64,000 nucleotides of DNA from Rubrobacter tropicus (GTDB taxonomy: Bacteria > Actinomycetota > Rubrobacteria > Rubrobacterales > Rubrobacteraceae). Made by a program: the position numbers and the translations under genes. The DNA is taken from the NCBI RefSeq assembly GCF_011492945.1, contig NZ_CP045119.1:1-64000 (forward strand). Reading direction: 5' to 3'. Positions within the stretch are counted from its first letter, which is position 1. Every line of letters starts with the position of its first letter. Below the pieces are notes generated by a model. It was given only the letters and a program-made list of their open reading frames with translations, was not told the origin of the DNA and searched no databases. This document shows, in pieces, positions 19,396 through 28,653 of the stretch.

Positions 19396-20172
19396 ATGGA
19401 ACACCCGCTAGAAGGTAAAGTGGCCGTCGTCACCGGCGCCTCGAGCGGCATCGGCGAGGCGGCGGTCCTGGAGTTGGCCTCCCGCGGCGCCTCGGTCGTG
19501 GCGGCCGCCCGGTCGGCCGAGAAGCTGAAGGACCTGGCACGCAGGGCCGCCGCTTCCGGCGTGCTTGCCGTCGAGACCGACGTGTCGGACCGCGACTCCG
19601 TGGAGGCGATGATCGAGAGGGTCCTGGGCGAGTTCGGCCGGCTGGACGTGCTGGTGAACAACGCGGGGCTCGGGCTCTCGGGCCGCGTCGCGGAGTTGCG
19701 GGCGGAGGATCTGCGCTACGTCTTCGAGGTCAACGCCGTCGGTCCCCTGAACTGCATGCAAGCAGCCCTGCCGCACATGGGGAGGGGGGGCCGCATCATC
19801 AACGTCTCCTCCGTCGTCGGCAAGCGGGCCATCCCGAAGGTCGGGGGATACTGCTCCACCAAGTTCGCCCTCAACGCTCTCTCGGACTCCCTTCGGGTCG
19901 AGGTGGCGGACCGCGGCATCTCGGTGACGAGCGTCTACCCCGGCACCACCAGGACGTCCTTCAGGGACAACTCCCGCCGGACGAAGGACGAGAAGCGCGG
20001 CTGGCGGCCGAAGGGCGTAACGCCCGACAAGGTCGCAAAGAAGATAGCCGCCGCCGCCGAGAAGGGGCCGCGCGACGTGTACGTCACGCTCTCGGACCGG
20101 CTCTTCGTCGCCGGCGTTACGCTGTTTCCCGGCCTTACGGACCGGGCCCTGCGGTCCTGGGCGAAGGACTAG
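19396..20172 (+). CDS. SDR-family oxidoreductase
   Basis: 258 aa classical short-chain dehydrogenase. The nucleotide motif TGASSGIG is at residues about 13-20, NNAG near 90, the catalytic Ser in INVSSVVG near 140, and YCSTK (Tyr and Lys) near 154-158. The C-terminal ~60 residues are basic and end with a hydrophobic helix (RLFVAGVTLFPGLTDRAL), which could touch the membrane. The substrate is unknown. A TAATAT -10 element at 19382-19387 ends 8 nt before the ATG and no ribosome-binding site is present, so it is probably leaderless. Confidence 0.9.
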   Translation: MEHPLEGKVAVVTGASSGIGEAAVLELASRGASVVAAARSAEKLKDLARRAAASGVLAVETDVSDRDSVEAMIERVLGEFGRLDVLVNNAGLGLSGRVAELRAEDLRYVFEVNAVGPLNCMQAALPHMGRGGRIINVSSVVGKRAIPKVGGYCSTKFALNALSDSLRVEVADRGISVTSVYPGTTRTSFRDNSRRTKDEKRGWRPKGVTPDKVAKKIAAAAEKGPRDVYVTLSDRLFVAGVTLFPGLTDRALRSWAKD

Positions 20173-20177
20173 ACTCG

Positions 20178-20804
20178 TTGGGTTTCGAGGAGAGCGCTCT
20201 GTCCCGCCTGCGCCGCTACCGCGGGGAGGCCGACCGCTCGCGCGAGCTTGCTCGTGAGATCGAGGGCGTTGCCCGACGTCTCTCCGAACGGCTTTTCGGC
20301 GGGCTGGAGCACGCGGCGGTGCTCGCCCGGGAGGCCGGCTTCGAGGTCGAGGCCTCGAACGTCGGTGGTTTCTTCGCCCTCGGCGTCACCGTAGCGCCCG
20401 GCATGGAATCCAGGGTCGAGTTCGGGGTGCTCGGGGGAGTTGCTGCCGAGACGGACGAGGACCTCATGCACGAGGAGTTGAGCCGCTACAGCCTCGACCC
20501 TTCGGGCTACTCCGGCCGCGTCCTCGGCTGGTCTCGGGCCGTGGACGAGGGGCCCTGCCAGACGTTCGCCGTCTACAGGGACGGCGTGTGGAAGACCAAG
20601 GGACTCTTCGTGGCGAAGGCCCGAGGCAGGGTGGACGACCCCGACGACGTCCTCAACGGTTTCTGCCTGAGAATACTGGGCAGGCTCATAGACCTGGCCG
20701 CGACGACCGGGGGCGTGGGACGCCGGTGGGGAGACATTAGTGGGTACGGTCTCGCCAGGTACGCGGACGGCGAAGCCGCGCCGACGGAGCTGCGCCTTCC
20801 ATAG
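20178..20804 (+). CDS. Hypothetical protein
   Basis: 208 aa with TTG start, 5 nt after the SDR gene and probably co-transcribed with it. The N-terminal ~45 residues are helical and Arg/Glu-rich (RRYRGEADRSRELAREIEGV). The middle looks alpha/beta (FEVEASNVGGFFALGVTVAP). No catalytic motif, signal peptide or membrane segment is evident and no family is recognised. Confidence 0.6.
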   Translation: MGFEESALSRLRRYRGEADRSRELAREIEGVARRLSERLFGGLEHAAVLAREAGFEVEASNVGGFFALGVTVAPGMESRVEFGVLGGVAAETDEDLMHEELSRYSLDPSGYSGRVLGWSRAVDEGPCQTFAVYRDGVWKTKGLFVAKARGRVDDPDDVLNGFCLRILGRLIDLAATTGGVGRRWGDISGYGLARYADGEAAPTELRLP

Positions 20805-20810
20805 AGCGGT

Positions 20811-20912
20811 CAGCTTATCTTCTGTCCCGGTTGGGCCCGCCTGGAGGAAACGAAAAGGCGCGGACCAGCGCCGTGTGACGACTGGCTGATGGCTGACCGC
20901 TGAAAGCTGACC
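20811..20912. repeat. GCTGANN heptamer arrays with terminal 12-bp inverted repeat
   Basis: AGCGGTCAGCTT at 20811-20822 is the exact reverse complement of AAGCTGACCGCT at about 20902-20913. The right side is a run of 7-nt units (GCTGATG, GCTGACC, GCTGAAA, GCTGACC; about 20884-20912). It lies between two convergent genes. Confidence 0.6.
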
Positions 20913-20918
20913 GCTATC

Positions 20919-21866
20919 TCACAGCTTGCGCAGTTCGACTTCGACCACGCGGTGGTCCTCGCCCTTGTTCAGGATGAGGTTGGCGCGTTCGCGGGTCGGG
21001 AGGATGTTCTCCCTCAGGTTGACGCCGTTTATGTCGCGCCATATCCCACGCGCCACGGCCTCGGCCTCCTCCGCGGAGAGGCGGGCGTAGCGGTGGAAGT
21101 ACGAGGCCTCGTCCTGAAATACCGTGTCCCGCAGCTTCAGGAACCGCTTCAAGAACCACCGCTCGATGTGGGCCTCGTCCGCGTCGACGTAGATCGAGAA
21201 GTCGAAAAAGTCGGAGACGAAGAGTGGCATCCGGTCCCCGCGGCGGCCGTTCCCCGTCTGAAGGACGTTGAGGCCCTCCACGATCAGGATGTCGGGCCGC
21301 GTGACGGTCTGGAATTGCCCCGGCACGACGTCGTAGGCGAGGTGCGAGTAGACGGGGGCCCAGACCTCAGGATGTCCCGCCTTCACGTCGGCCACCAAAC
21401 GGATAAGGCGGCGCAGGTCGTAGCTCTGGGGGAAGCCTTTTCGGTTCATAAGGCCGCGGGCTTCGAGCTCGTGGTTGGGGAGGAGGAAGCCGTCCGTGGT
21501 TACCAGGCCGACCTCCCTGTGGTCGGGCCAGCGGGAGAGCAAGGCCCTCAGGATACGGGCCGTGGTGCTCTTGCCGACCGCCACGCTGCCCGCCACGCCT
21601 ATGACGTATGGCGCCCCCGACGTCTCCTTGCCCAGGAAGGCGTCCGTCGTCCCGCGCAAAGCCTGCGTGGCCGCGACGCGGAGGTTCAGCAGCCGCGAGA
21701 GCGGGAGGTAGACGTCCGTCACCTCCTCCGGGGAGAGGCTCTCGTTGAGGCCCTGCAAGGAGGCCAGGTCTTCCTCCTTCAAGGTCAGCGGCGCGCTGTC
21801 CCGCAACTCTTTCCACTCCGGTCGCGAGAAGCGGGTGTAGCGGGAGAGGTCCGACCCGGAGTCCAC
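20919..21866 (-). CDS. coaA: Type I pantothenate kinase
   Basis: Phosphorylates pantothenate, the first step of CoA synthesis. Walker [16 protein letters not shown] is near residue 90 (numbered from the chosen start). [11 protein letters not shown] follows, and EGLNVLQTG and [17 protein letters not shown] are conserved substrate-site regions. The GTG at 21866 (reading [18 protein letters not shown]) is chosen because it gives 315 aa, the usual length, and lies 1 nt after the stop of the upstream gene. A longer frame to 21950 would overlap that gene by 83 nt. Third gene of a probable operon with the nuclease and winged-helix genes. Confidence 0.93.
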   Translation of the reverse strand: MDSGSDLSRYTRFSRPEWKELRDSAPLTLKEEDLASLQGLNESLSPEEVTDVYLPLSRLLNLRVAATQALRGTTDAFLGKETSGAPYVIGVAGSVAVGKSTTARILRALLSRWPDHREVGLVTTDGFLLPNHELEARGLMNRKGFPQSYDLRRLIRLVADVKAGHPEVWAPVYSHLAYDVVPGQFQTVTRPDILIVEGLNVLQTGNGRRGDRMPLFVSDFFDFSIYVDADEAHIERWFLKRFLKLRDTVFQDEASYFHRYARLSAEEAEAVARGIWRDINGVNLRENILPTRERANLILNKGEDHRVVEVELRKL

Positions 21867-21867
21867 G

Positions 21868-22203
21868 CTACCGCTCAGTCTCTCTCGCAGAGCGAACCTC
21901 GTAGGATGCTCCGGCGGCGTCGGGGACGGGACGCAGAAGTCCTTTGCCAACGAGCTCTCCCAGGGCGTCGGCTATGGCCGCGTCCGGGTGGTCCTTCAGC
22001 GTGCCGCGGAGGTCCTTGCGGTTGACCTCGCCCTGCGCCAGAAACGAGCAGAGGCCCGCGTACAGGACCCTGGCGGCGGGGGAGATGGGCAACGTCCAGA
22101 CCTCCGGCTCGTACCAGAAAGCCCCGATGCCCGCCGCGTTCTCCGGGCGCTCCCCGCGGGCGTCCTTCAGCCGGACGACTTCCGGAAGCCCCCGGTCTTC
22201 CAC
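21868..22203 (-). CDS. Small protein with probable winged-helix fold
   Basis: 111 aa. GTG overlaps the stop of the nuclease gene by 1 nt (TAGTG), and its TAG is 1 nt before coaA. It is therefore translationally coupled on both sides. Residues about 28-90 ([20 protein letters not shown] through [20 protein letters not shown] to GLLRP) look like the winged helix-turn-helix at the start of DnaD-like or phage replication proteins: three helices and a short wing. DNA binding is inferred. No membrane segment. The link to its neighbours is unclear. Confidence 0.65.
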   Translation of the reverse strand: MEDRGLPEVVRLKDARGERPENAAGIGAFWYEPEVWTLPISPAARVLYAGLCSFLAQGEVNRKDLRGTLKDHPDAAIADALGELVGKGLLRPVPDAAGASYEVRSARETER

Positions 22204-24698
22204 TACAGGACGGTGCGGACCGTCTCGCCGACGGTTGGGGTGTGGATCTTGTGATCGGGGGCCAGGCGGAAGGCGAGGTCGCTGATGCGGCGGCGGGAGC
22301 CGTGGATCAGGATGATCTGGCGCGGAGAGAGCTTCCTCGTGATACCCAGCAACTCCTCCTGGGTACAGTGCGCGGCGAAGGAGACGCGCTCGACCCGCCA
22401 CTGCTCCTCCTCGCCCTCCGCGCGGTGGGTGCCGTACGAAGAGGCGGCGTTTGAGGGCAGGATCACGGCGTTCTTCGGGTCTCCCTCCAGCCTGCGGCGG
22501 TAGAAGGCGCTGGCCCCGCCCTGCATGGTTACGGGTGAAGCTATTACGGCGCAGGGGTTGGTTAGTATGCGCTCGCGGGCCTTGTCGTCGTTTGCGACGG
22601 CCCTGATGTTGTCCGAGAAGAAGATCTCGCGCGGGTCGCTGTGCTGCAGGTACGGCTTCATGTACCCGAGCTGCTCGGCGTAGAGCCGCTCGGAGGTCGT
22701 TACCACGGAGCCGTCCACGTAGATAAAGACGTCCTTGTCGAGACCGTACTCCCGGCCGTAGTGTTTGAGGCCGAGGATTATCTCCTGCGCCTGCCCGAGC
22801 GCGTAGGTAGGGATGAGCACGCTCCCGCCCCGCTCCATGGTGGTCTCGTTGATGGTCTCGACCATCGTCCTTATGGAGTCGGAGAAGGGCTGGGGCTTCT
22901 GATCCGCGAGCGTGGCCTCCATGATCAGGAGGTCTATGTCCTTCACGTCCGGCAGTTGGGCCGAGGGGATGGAGAAGTGGTCCTCCATGCAGATGTCCCC
23001 GGTGTGGAAGACCGTCGCCGGCCCGGACTGGAGCAGCACGCTCGCGGCACCCAGGATATGGCCGCTCTCCGTGAGCGTTATCTTTGTCTCCCCGATCTTC
23101 AACGGCTTGCCGAAAGGCACGGGCACGAGCCGCTTGCGAACCTCGTGTATGGGCGCCCCGCCTGGCAGGCCGCCGCCCATCGCGGCGTGGTCGTTGAGCG
23201 CGCTCACGATGAGCTTGGCCGACGGGGGGGTGCAGTAGATCGGCATCCCCGGCCTATCCCTGACGAGCAGCGGCAAAGCCCCGCAGTGGTCCAGGTGGGC
23301 GTGGGTTATGACGGCCGCGTCCAGCCGGTCTATGGCGCCGAAGTTGGGGGCGGCCGGTCCCCTCCCGTCCGGCTTGATCCCCGCGTCCACGAGCACCCGC
23401 GACGCCCCGAAGTCGAGCAGGTGGCTGCTCCCGCCAACCTCCCCGGCCCCCCCGAGCGCCCGGAACGAGAGCGTGGGCCTCGGCCTGGCGTAGCCCCCGT
23501 TGCCGTTCTTCTCCGGCCCCTGCGGCTCTACGGGATCTTCCGGCTGCGGGGCAGGGGAGGGGTCCGGGTCTTCGGCCTCTTCCTCGGCCGGCCCGGCGGC
23601 CTGGGTTCGCGGGGCGCGCAGGTCGGCCTGGGCCTGGAGCACCTTGCCCATGAACTCGAGGAGGTGTGCGGTCCTGGCCGCGGAGTCGAGCGAGGCGGGC
23701 ATGGCGCCTACCTCGTTCTTTACCGCGCGCACCAGCAGCTCGCCGAAGCCGTCGTCGGTGAACCGGGCGTTCTGCAGGGCGTTCTTTATGCGGTCGCGCT
23801 CGGCGACCACGCGACCGAGCTCCTCGTGCAGCTCGTCGACTCGCTCGGCGGCCCGGGAGTAGGCCGACCGCTCGCTCTGGAGGGCGCGCTCCAGTTGTTT
23901 GCCGCGCTGGTCGAGCTCGGCGATGCGTTCGTCGAGGCGGGCCCTGGCGTCCAGGGCGGAGGCTGCCTGTTCTTCGGCCTTGCGGATCAACTCGGACGCG
24001 CCGCTGCGCTCGCCGGTCAGGACGTCAACCTCTTCGGCGAGGGCCGCCGCCCGCTCGTTCGCGGCCCTGGACGCGAACGAGAGGCGCTCGTTCTCGCCCT
24101 TCAACCGTTCTAGCTCGGCCTCTAGCTCCCGCACGTGGGCGTCTTCCGAGGCCTTCTTCTGGGCGGCCCCCTTCTCGGACCGCCAGGCCGCCGTCAGGCC
24201 CGCTATGACGGCCGGGTCGAGCGTCTGCTCGGCGCTCAACGCGGCCAGGAGCAGGCCCTCCGTCGTGTGGGCGGCGGCCAGCTCTTCGAGGTTCTCGGTG
24301 TTGAGGTCATCGAGCGCGTCGAACGTCTCGGGGGGGATCTGCTCCTGGACGGCCGTACTGAACGCGCCCCAGGCTGCGGGGTCCTGGATGATCCTGCGCG
24401 CCACCCCCCGCAACAGCGCGGCCCCGCCCCCCGATTTGCGCGTCAGCGCGTCGGCCTGGATTCCCCTCGGGAGCAGGACTTCGTCGAGGCCCGGGACGCT
24501 CTTGCAGAGCTCCGCAAGGGCCCTGCGGGTGTCGAGCCTGCCGAGGCGGCCCATAAGCAACTCTTCTGGCAGGTCGTCGGGGGGACGCCTGTCTAGCCTG
24601 GACCGGCCGGCCTCCTCGTCCGCGTTTGTTGCCTCAATTTCTTCGTCTTTGGGTATGGGATCTGACACGAGAACTCCCTCCGCGAATGTGAATGTCAT
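22203..24698 (-). CDS. Coiled-coil protein fused to a metallo-beta-lactamase/beta-CASP nuclease
   Basis: 831 aa. Residues about 1-190 are helical. About 190-320 is a coiled coil (ELEAELERLKGENERL through SERSAYSRAAERVDELHEEL). A linker rich in Pro/Glu/Asp follows (about 370-410). The C-terminal ~410 residues are an MBL/beta-CASP domain: THAHLDHCGALP (HxHxDH metal site), SGHILGAAS, FHTGDICMED, and a late ILIHGSRRRI. These are features of RNA-processing CPSF/RNase J relatives. RNA cleavage is inferred. The long N-terminal coiled-coil fusion is unusual for such nucleases. First gene of the operon with the winged-helix gene and coaA. Confidence 0.85.
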   Translation of the reverse strand: MTFTFAEGVLVSDPIPKDEEIEATNADEEAGRSRLDRRPPDDLPEELLMGRLGRLDTRRALAELCKSVPGLDEVLLPRGIQADALTRKSGGGAALLRGVARRIIQDPAAWGAFSTAVQEQIPPETFDALDDLNTENLEELAAAHTTEGLLLAALSAEQTLDPAVIAGLTAAWRSEKGAAQKKASEDAHVRELEAELERLKGENERLSFASRAANERAAALAEEVDVLTGERSGASELIRKAEEQAASALDARARLDERIAELDQRGKQLERALQSERSAYSRAAERVDELHEELGRVVAERDRIKNALQNARFTDDGFGELLVRAVKNEVGAMPASLDSAARTAHLLEFMGKVLQAQADLRAPRTQAAGPAEEEAEDPDPSPAPQPEDPVEPQGPEKNGNGGYARPRPTLSFRALGGAGEVGGSSHLLDFGASRVLVDAGIKPDGRGPAAPNFGAIDRLDAAVITHAHLDHCGALPLLVRDRPGMPIYCTPPSAKLIVSALNDHAAMGGGLPGGAPIHEVRKRLVPVPFGKPLKIGETKITLTESGHILGAASVLLQSGPATVFHTGDICMEDHFSIPSAQLPDVKDIDLLIMEATLADQKPQPFSDSIRTMVETINETTMERGGSVLIPTYALGQAQEIILGLKHYGREYGLDKDVFIYVDGSVVTTSERLYAEQLGYMKPYLQHSDPREIFFSDNIRAVANDDKARERILTNPCAVIASPVTMQGGASAFYRRRLEGDPKNAVILPSNAASSYGTHRAEGEEEQWRVERVSFAAHCTQEELLGITRKLSPRQIILIHGSRRRISDLAFRLAPDHKIHTPTVGETVRTVL

Positions 24699-24790
24699 AA
24701 GGAGTCTTCATACTGCCGTGATTCTATCATGGGGTTAACAGGGCCCCGCCGGGCTTCTCCTGCGCCCCTTTCTCGTATAGACTCCGCGGC

Positions 24791-25054
24791 ATGAACGATG
24801 CTTCTGAAACGGCGGTGAAGGTAAGGGCCAACTCGCCCGGAAGGTATCCCATCCTGGTCGTGGAGCTCTCTTCCGGGGAGCTACGCGCAACCTACTTCGA
24901 GACGGATTACGATCTTGAACGAGGAAAGACGGTGGAGGAGGACTGGCTCCGGGACAACGCTATCGGACGTCACAGCTTCGTCGGGGTGGAGCCGCCGGCC
25001 GAGGTCCCGGTCTCTTCCCTGGGCGACTACGCGCGGCGGGAGATCATCGGGTAG
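24791..25054 (+). CDS. Small hypothetical protein
   Basis: 87-aa acidic soluble protein from ATG 24791. Beta-rich pattern (RYPILVVELSSGELRATYFE) and two conserved-looking Trp/Asp clusters; no family recognised. The -10-like TATAGA at 24776-24781 ends 9 nt before the ATG without any ribosome-binding site, which suggests a leaderless transcript. It is divergent from the nuclease operon and is followed by a palindromic terminator. Confidence 0.6.
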   Translation: MNDASETAVKVRANSPGRYPILVVELSSGELRATYFETDYDLERGKTVEEDWLRDNAIGRHSFVGVEPPAEVPVSSLGDYARREIIG

Positions 25055-25068
25055 GCCTGGAGACCCGC

Positions 25069-25100
25069 GCGTAAGGGCGGTTCGCGAACCGCCCTTACGC
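25069..25100. terminator. Bidirectional terminator
   Basis: A perfect 32-nt palindrome built on GCGTAAGGGCGGTTCG, between the convergent gene ends at 25054 (+) and 25108 (-). No strong T tract on the + strand. Confidence 0.75.
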
Positions 25101-25107
25101 CGACTTT

Positions 25108-27180
25108 CTAGTCGTTACCACCCCTGTTGCCGCGGTTCGGCCTGCCGTTCCCATTACCCTGTCCGCCGCCTGGCACGTTGTCGTTATTGTTTACGTTCTC
25201 CTGCACGTTGGGTGGGACGTTGCTGCCGCCGTTCGGCCTGCCGTTCCCATTGCCCCCGTTCCCGTTACCGCTGTTGCCGGGTCGGTTCTGGTTGTCCGGC
25301 TCCGTCGTGGTCGGTTCCGGAGAGGCCACCGTTGGTTCTGGCGGGCCCGCGCTGTAGTAGAGGGTAAGCGTGGAGCCGGGATCGACGAGCGCACCGACCC
25401 CGGGGTCCGTCTCCAGCGCCGTGCCGGCCGCCTCGTCGCCAGGCACCTCGACAGGACTGGAGAAGAGGCCTGCGTTCTCGAGCAACGCCTGGGCTTCGGA
25501 GAGGGTGGCACCGTACACTGCGGGGACCTCGACCTGCTGCACGCCGAGGCTCACCGTTACGTCGACTTCATCGCCCGGCTCCAGGCTCTCCCCGTCGACC
25601 GGGTCCTGGGAGATGATCGAGCCTTCCGGCACGGTGTCGCTGTAATCTTCGACCACCTCCCCGAGCGTCAGGCCGGCTCTTTCGAGGATCGGCTGCGCCT
25701 GGTCCAGGTTGTTCCCGGTCACGTCCGGCACCTCCACGGTGTCGGGCCCGGTCCCGACGGTTATGGTGACCTCGGAGCCCCTCTCGACGGTCCTCCCGCC
25801 GCCGGGCTCCTGGCCGATGACCAGGTCCTCGTCCTCGAAAGAGCTCTCTTTTTCGTCGGTGGAGACCTCGAAGCCCGCGTCTCTCAGGGCTTCTTCGGCC
25901 ACGTTTCTGTCATCGCCGACGACGTTGGGAATGTCCGCGACCTGCGTGCCCACGACCTCCACCGAGATCGTCGAGCCCTCCCTGGCCTCCCCGCCGCTCT
26001 CCGGGTCCTGGCTCAGGATCGTGCCCACGGACTGCTCATCTTCCCTCTCGGCCGTGGTCTCTATGTCGAAGTCGTCCCCGAACTCGTCCTCGGCCCGGTC
26101 CACGTCCATGTTTACGAGGTCCGGGACGGAGATCATCGCGGGCGGGGGGGCTTCTTCCTGCTGGTTGCCGAGCAACGAGTACCCGGCCCAGGCGAGGGGG
26201 GCCAGGATGAGGAGGGCCAGGAGCGCCAGTATCAGGGGCATCGCCCTCCTGCGGCGTTTCCCCTTGCGGCGGACGCTCTGCGGGGGCTGCTGGGGGCCGA
26301 CGCGCGTCGCCGCGGCGGGCATGGCGGCCGTCATCATCTCTGTGGTCGCGCCCGCCGGGTCGAGGCCGGCCACGACGCGCTCCAGGTCCTCTATTAGCTC
26401 CGCGTCGCTCCCGTAGCGGTCGGCCGGGTCTTTTGCCAGGAGCCGCACGGTCACGGCGTTTATGCCGTCGGGGACGGCCTCGTTCAGTATCTGGGGCGGC
26501 ACGAGGTGGCCGTTGACGTGCTTCATCGCTATCCCGAGGGGCGTATCCGCATCAAAAGGCATCTCGCCCGTGAGCATCTCGTAGAGGACGACGCCCAGGG
26601 AGTAGAGGTCGCTCGCCGGGCCGACGGGCTCGCCCATCGCCTGTTCGGGGGAGATGTAGTGGGCCGTGCCGAGGATGTGGCCCGTGCGGGTCATCGTCGA
26701 TGAGGAGGCGGCGCGGGCTATGCCGAAGTCCGTCACCTTCACGTCGCCCGAGCCGGTGATGAGGATGTTGTGGGGTTTTATGTCGCGGTGGATCACGTCC
26801 CGCTCGTGCGCCGCCTTGAGCGCCTCCGCGATCTGCAAGGCAACGGCTGCCGCCGTCCGCGGCGGAAGCGCCCCGCGCTTCAGGATGCGGTCCTTCAAGG
26901 TCCCGCCCGAGAGGTACTCCATCGCGATGTAGTACGTCCCGTCGTCGGCCTCGCCCCGATCGAAGATGGAGACGATGTTCGGGTGGGAGAGGGCCGCGGC
27001 ACTCTGGGCCTCGCGCTTGAAGCGCTCGACGAACTCCTCGTCGCCCGCGTACCTGACGCTCATCACCTTGAGGGCCACGTCCCTGTCCAGGACGTCGTCG
27101 TGGGCCAGAAAGACCTCGGCCATGCCCCCGGACCCGAGCGGCTGCTGCAGGCGGTAGCGGTTGTCTACGAGCTGTTGCAT
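25108..27180 (-). CDS. pknB: Ser/Thr protein kinase with PASTA domains
   Basis: 690 aa. The kinase domain (residues about 1-275) has GSGGMAEVF, VALKVM (Lys), HRDIKPHNIL and DFGIA intact. A basic juxtamembrane stretch RRKGKRRRR leads to one membrane helix (about 315-340). Outside are four PASTA repeats (openings ISVPDLV, ADIPNVV, VEVPDVT, VEVPAVY), which in this family bind cell-wall fragments. The C-terminus is a low-complexity Asn/Gly tail (about 630-690), not usual in PknB. It coordinates wall synthesis and division with the operon partners. Its own -10 (TATAAT, 27190-27195) ends 9 nt before the ATG, so it may also be transcribed separately and leaderless. Confidence 0.95.
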   Translation of the reverse strand: MQQLVDNRYRLQQPLGSGGMAEVFLAHDDVLDRDVALKVMSVRYAGDEEFVERFKREAQSAAALSHPNIVSIFDRGEADDGTYYIAMEYLSGGTLKDRILKRGALPPRTAAAVALQIAEALKAAHERDVIHRDIKPHNILITGSGDVKVTDFGIARAASSSTMTRTGHILGTAHYISPEQAMGEPVGPASDLYSLGVVLYEMLTGEMPFDADTPLGIAMKHVNGHLVPPQILNEAVPDGINAVTVRLLAKDPADRYGSDAELIEDLERVVAGLDPAGATTEMMTAAMPAAATRVGPQQPPQSVRRKGKRRRRAMPLILALLALLILAPLAWAGYSLLGNQQEEAPPPAMISVPDLVNMDVDRAEDEFGDDFDIETTAEREDEQSVGTILSQDPESGGEAREGSTISVEVVGTQVADIPNVVGDDRNVAEEALRDAGFEVSTDEKESSFEDEDLVIGQEPGGGRTVERGSEVTITVGTGPDTVEVPDVTGNNLDQAQPILERAGLTLGEVVEDYSDTVPEGSIISQDPVDGESLEPGDEVDVTVSLGVQQVEVPAVYGATLSEAQALLENAGLFSSPVEVPGDEAAGTALETDPGVGALVDPGSTLTLYYSAGPPEPTVASPEPTTTEPDNQNRPGNSGNGNGGNGNGRPNGGSNVPPNVQENVNNNDNVPGGGQGNGNGRPNRGNRGGND

Positions 27181-27198
27181 CGACCCCGCATTATATCG

Positions 27199-28653
27199 TT
27201 ACGCGCCCCCGTCTCTCAGGTGGGCCTCCATCAGGTCTTGCGCTATGGGGATCGCGGGTGTGGCCGCGTCGCCCTCCGCGTCGATCACGCCCCCGTTCTC
27301 GACCATGACCGCCACCGCTATCTCGGGGTCGTCGGCCGGGGCGAAGGAGACGAACCAGGAGTGGGGCTCGCGCGGCGGGTCCTCGGCCGTCCCGGTCTTG
27401 CCCGCCACCTCAACGCCCGGTATCTCCGCTTCGGTGAGTTGTCCCGTGGTGATGACGCCCTGCATCATCTGGTTGAGGGTGGCGGCGGTGGTCCCGTCGA
27501 GCACTTCGTTGCGGACGCTCGGGCTCGGCTGGTCGAGGATGATGCCGTCGGGGGAGCGGACCTGTTTCACGATGCGGGGCTCCATCATGGTGCCGCCGTT
27601 GGCGACCGTCGCGGCCACGAGGCCCATCTCGAAGACGTTGGAGGAGACGCGGTCCTGGCCGAAGCTTATCTGGGCCGTGTTCCCCTCTACCCACTGGTCA
27701 ACCGGGTACCCGAGGTCGCTGCCCGAGACCGGCAGCGGAAAGTCGTCGTAGGGGTCGCCGTAGCCGAAGTCCTGGGCCGTGTCGTAGAGGAGCTGCGGGC
27801 CGATCTCGTTTATGGCGAGCTTCGCGAAGATGACGTTCACGGAGAAGGCGAGCGCCTCGGCGAACGTCAGCCGCCCGAAGTCCTTGCCCTGGTAGTTGAA
27901 GACCGTGTAACCGGGCGTCTCGAGCTCGCCCGGGTCGAAGAACTCGTCCGTGGGCTGCACCCCGGCCTTCAGCGCGGCCGCCGAGGTTATGACCTTGAAG
28001 GTCGAGCCTGGCGGGTAGAGGCTCTGCGTGGCCCGGTTGATGAGGGGGGCGTCGGGGCGCTGGGAGAGCTCGGGCAGGGTCTCGTCTATGTTGTTATTGT
28101 CGAAGGAGGGGTAGGTGGCGAGCGCCAGTATCTCCCCCGTCTTCGGGTTTATCGCCATCGCGGAGCCGCGTCCGGTGGGGCTCGCGGCGAGCGACTCGTG
28201 GGCCAGGCGCTGCAGATCCGGATCGAGGGTCAGCGTCACGTCGTTGCCGCGCTGGGGGCCGCCCGTGGTGCGGTTTATGAGCTCGTCGAGGGTGTCCGGG
28301 TCGCCGGCGACGCTGGAGAGGTCCGTGTTGTTGCCGATCTCTATCCCCGTCGCCCCGTACCTGGTGCTCCAGTACCCGACGACGTTGGTGAAGGGCTCGC
28401 CCCCCGGGTATACGCGCTCGTAGATGGGGCCCGAGATGCCCTGGCGCTTCTCGCTGCGGGCCAGCACCGTCTCGCCGTCTCCGGCCAGGATCAGGCCTCG
28501 GGGAGACTCTATGGCCCTCTGGGTCTGGAACCCGTTCTGCGGGTTGTTGGCGAGGGACTCCCTGGCGTAGACCTGCCAGTAGGCCATCATCACGACGAGC
28601 CCGACGAAGCCGAGCGCGAAGAGGTAGAAGCTGCGCCTGAGGTGCGCGTTCAA
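27199..28653 (-). CDS. pbpA: Peptidoglycan transpeptidase, class B penicillin-binding protein
   Basis: 484 aa; cross-links peptidoglycan outside the membrane. One N-terminal membrane anchor (residues about 9-28, FYLFALGFVGLVVMMAYW) precedes a dimerisation region and the transpeptidase domain. Active-site motifs are intact: STFK at 217-220, SVN at 271-273, and KTGTA near 415. It resembles actinobacterial PbpA. It overlaps the ftsW/rodA stop by 4 nt and is followed 18 bp later by pknB. The partner SEDS glycosyltransferase is the upstream gene. Confidence 0.93.
   Translation of the reverse strand: MNAHLRRSFYLFALGFVGLVVMMAYWQVYARESLANNPQNGFQTQRAIESPRGLILAGDGETVLARSEKRQGISGPIYERVYPGGEPFTNVVGYWSTRYGATGIEIGNNTDLSSVAGDPDTLDELINRTTGGPQRGNDVTLTLDPDLQRLAHESLAASPTGRGSAMAINPKTGEILALATYPSFDNNNIDETLPELSQRPDAPLINRATQSLYPPGSTFKVITSAAALKAGVQPTDEFFDPGELETPGYTVFNYQGKDFGRLTFAEALAFSVNVIFAKLAINEIGPQLLYDTAQDFGYGDPYDDFPLPVSGSDLGYPVDQWVEGNTAQISFGQDRVSSNVFEMGLVAATVANGGTMMEPRIVKQVRSPDGIILDQPSPSVRNEVLDGTTAATLNQMMQGVITTGQLTEAEIPGVEVAGKTGTAEDPPREPHSWFVSFAPADDPEIAVAVMVENGGVIDAEGDAATPAIPIAQDLMEAHLRDGGA

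Noticed and set aside
21868-22401. Longer 177-aa version of the small winged-helix protein
   Set aside because: The extra N-terminal part reads antiparallel-frame shadow of the nuclease gene; GTG 22203 coupled to its stop is preferred.
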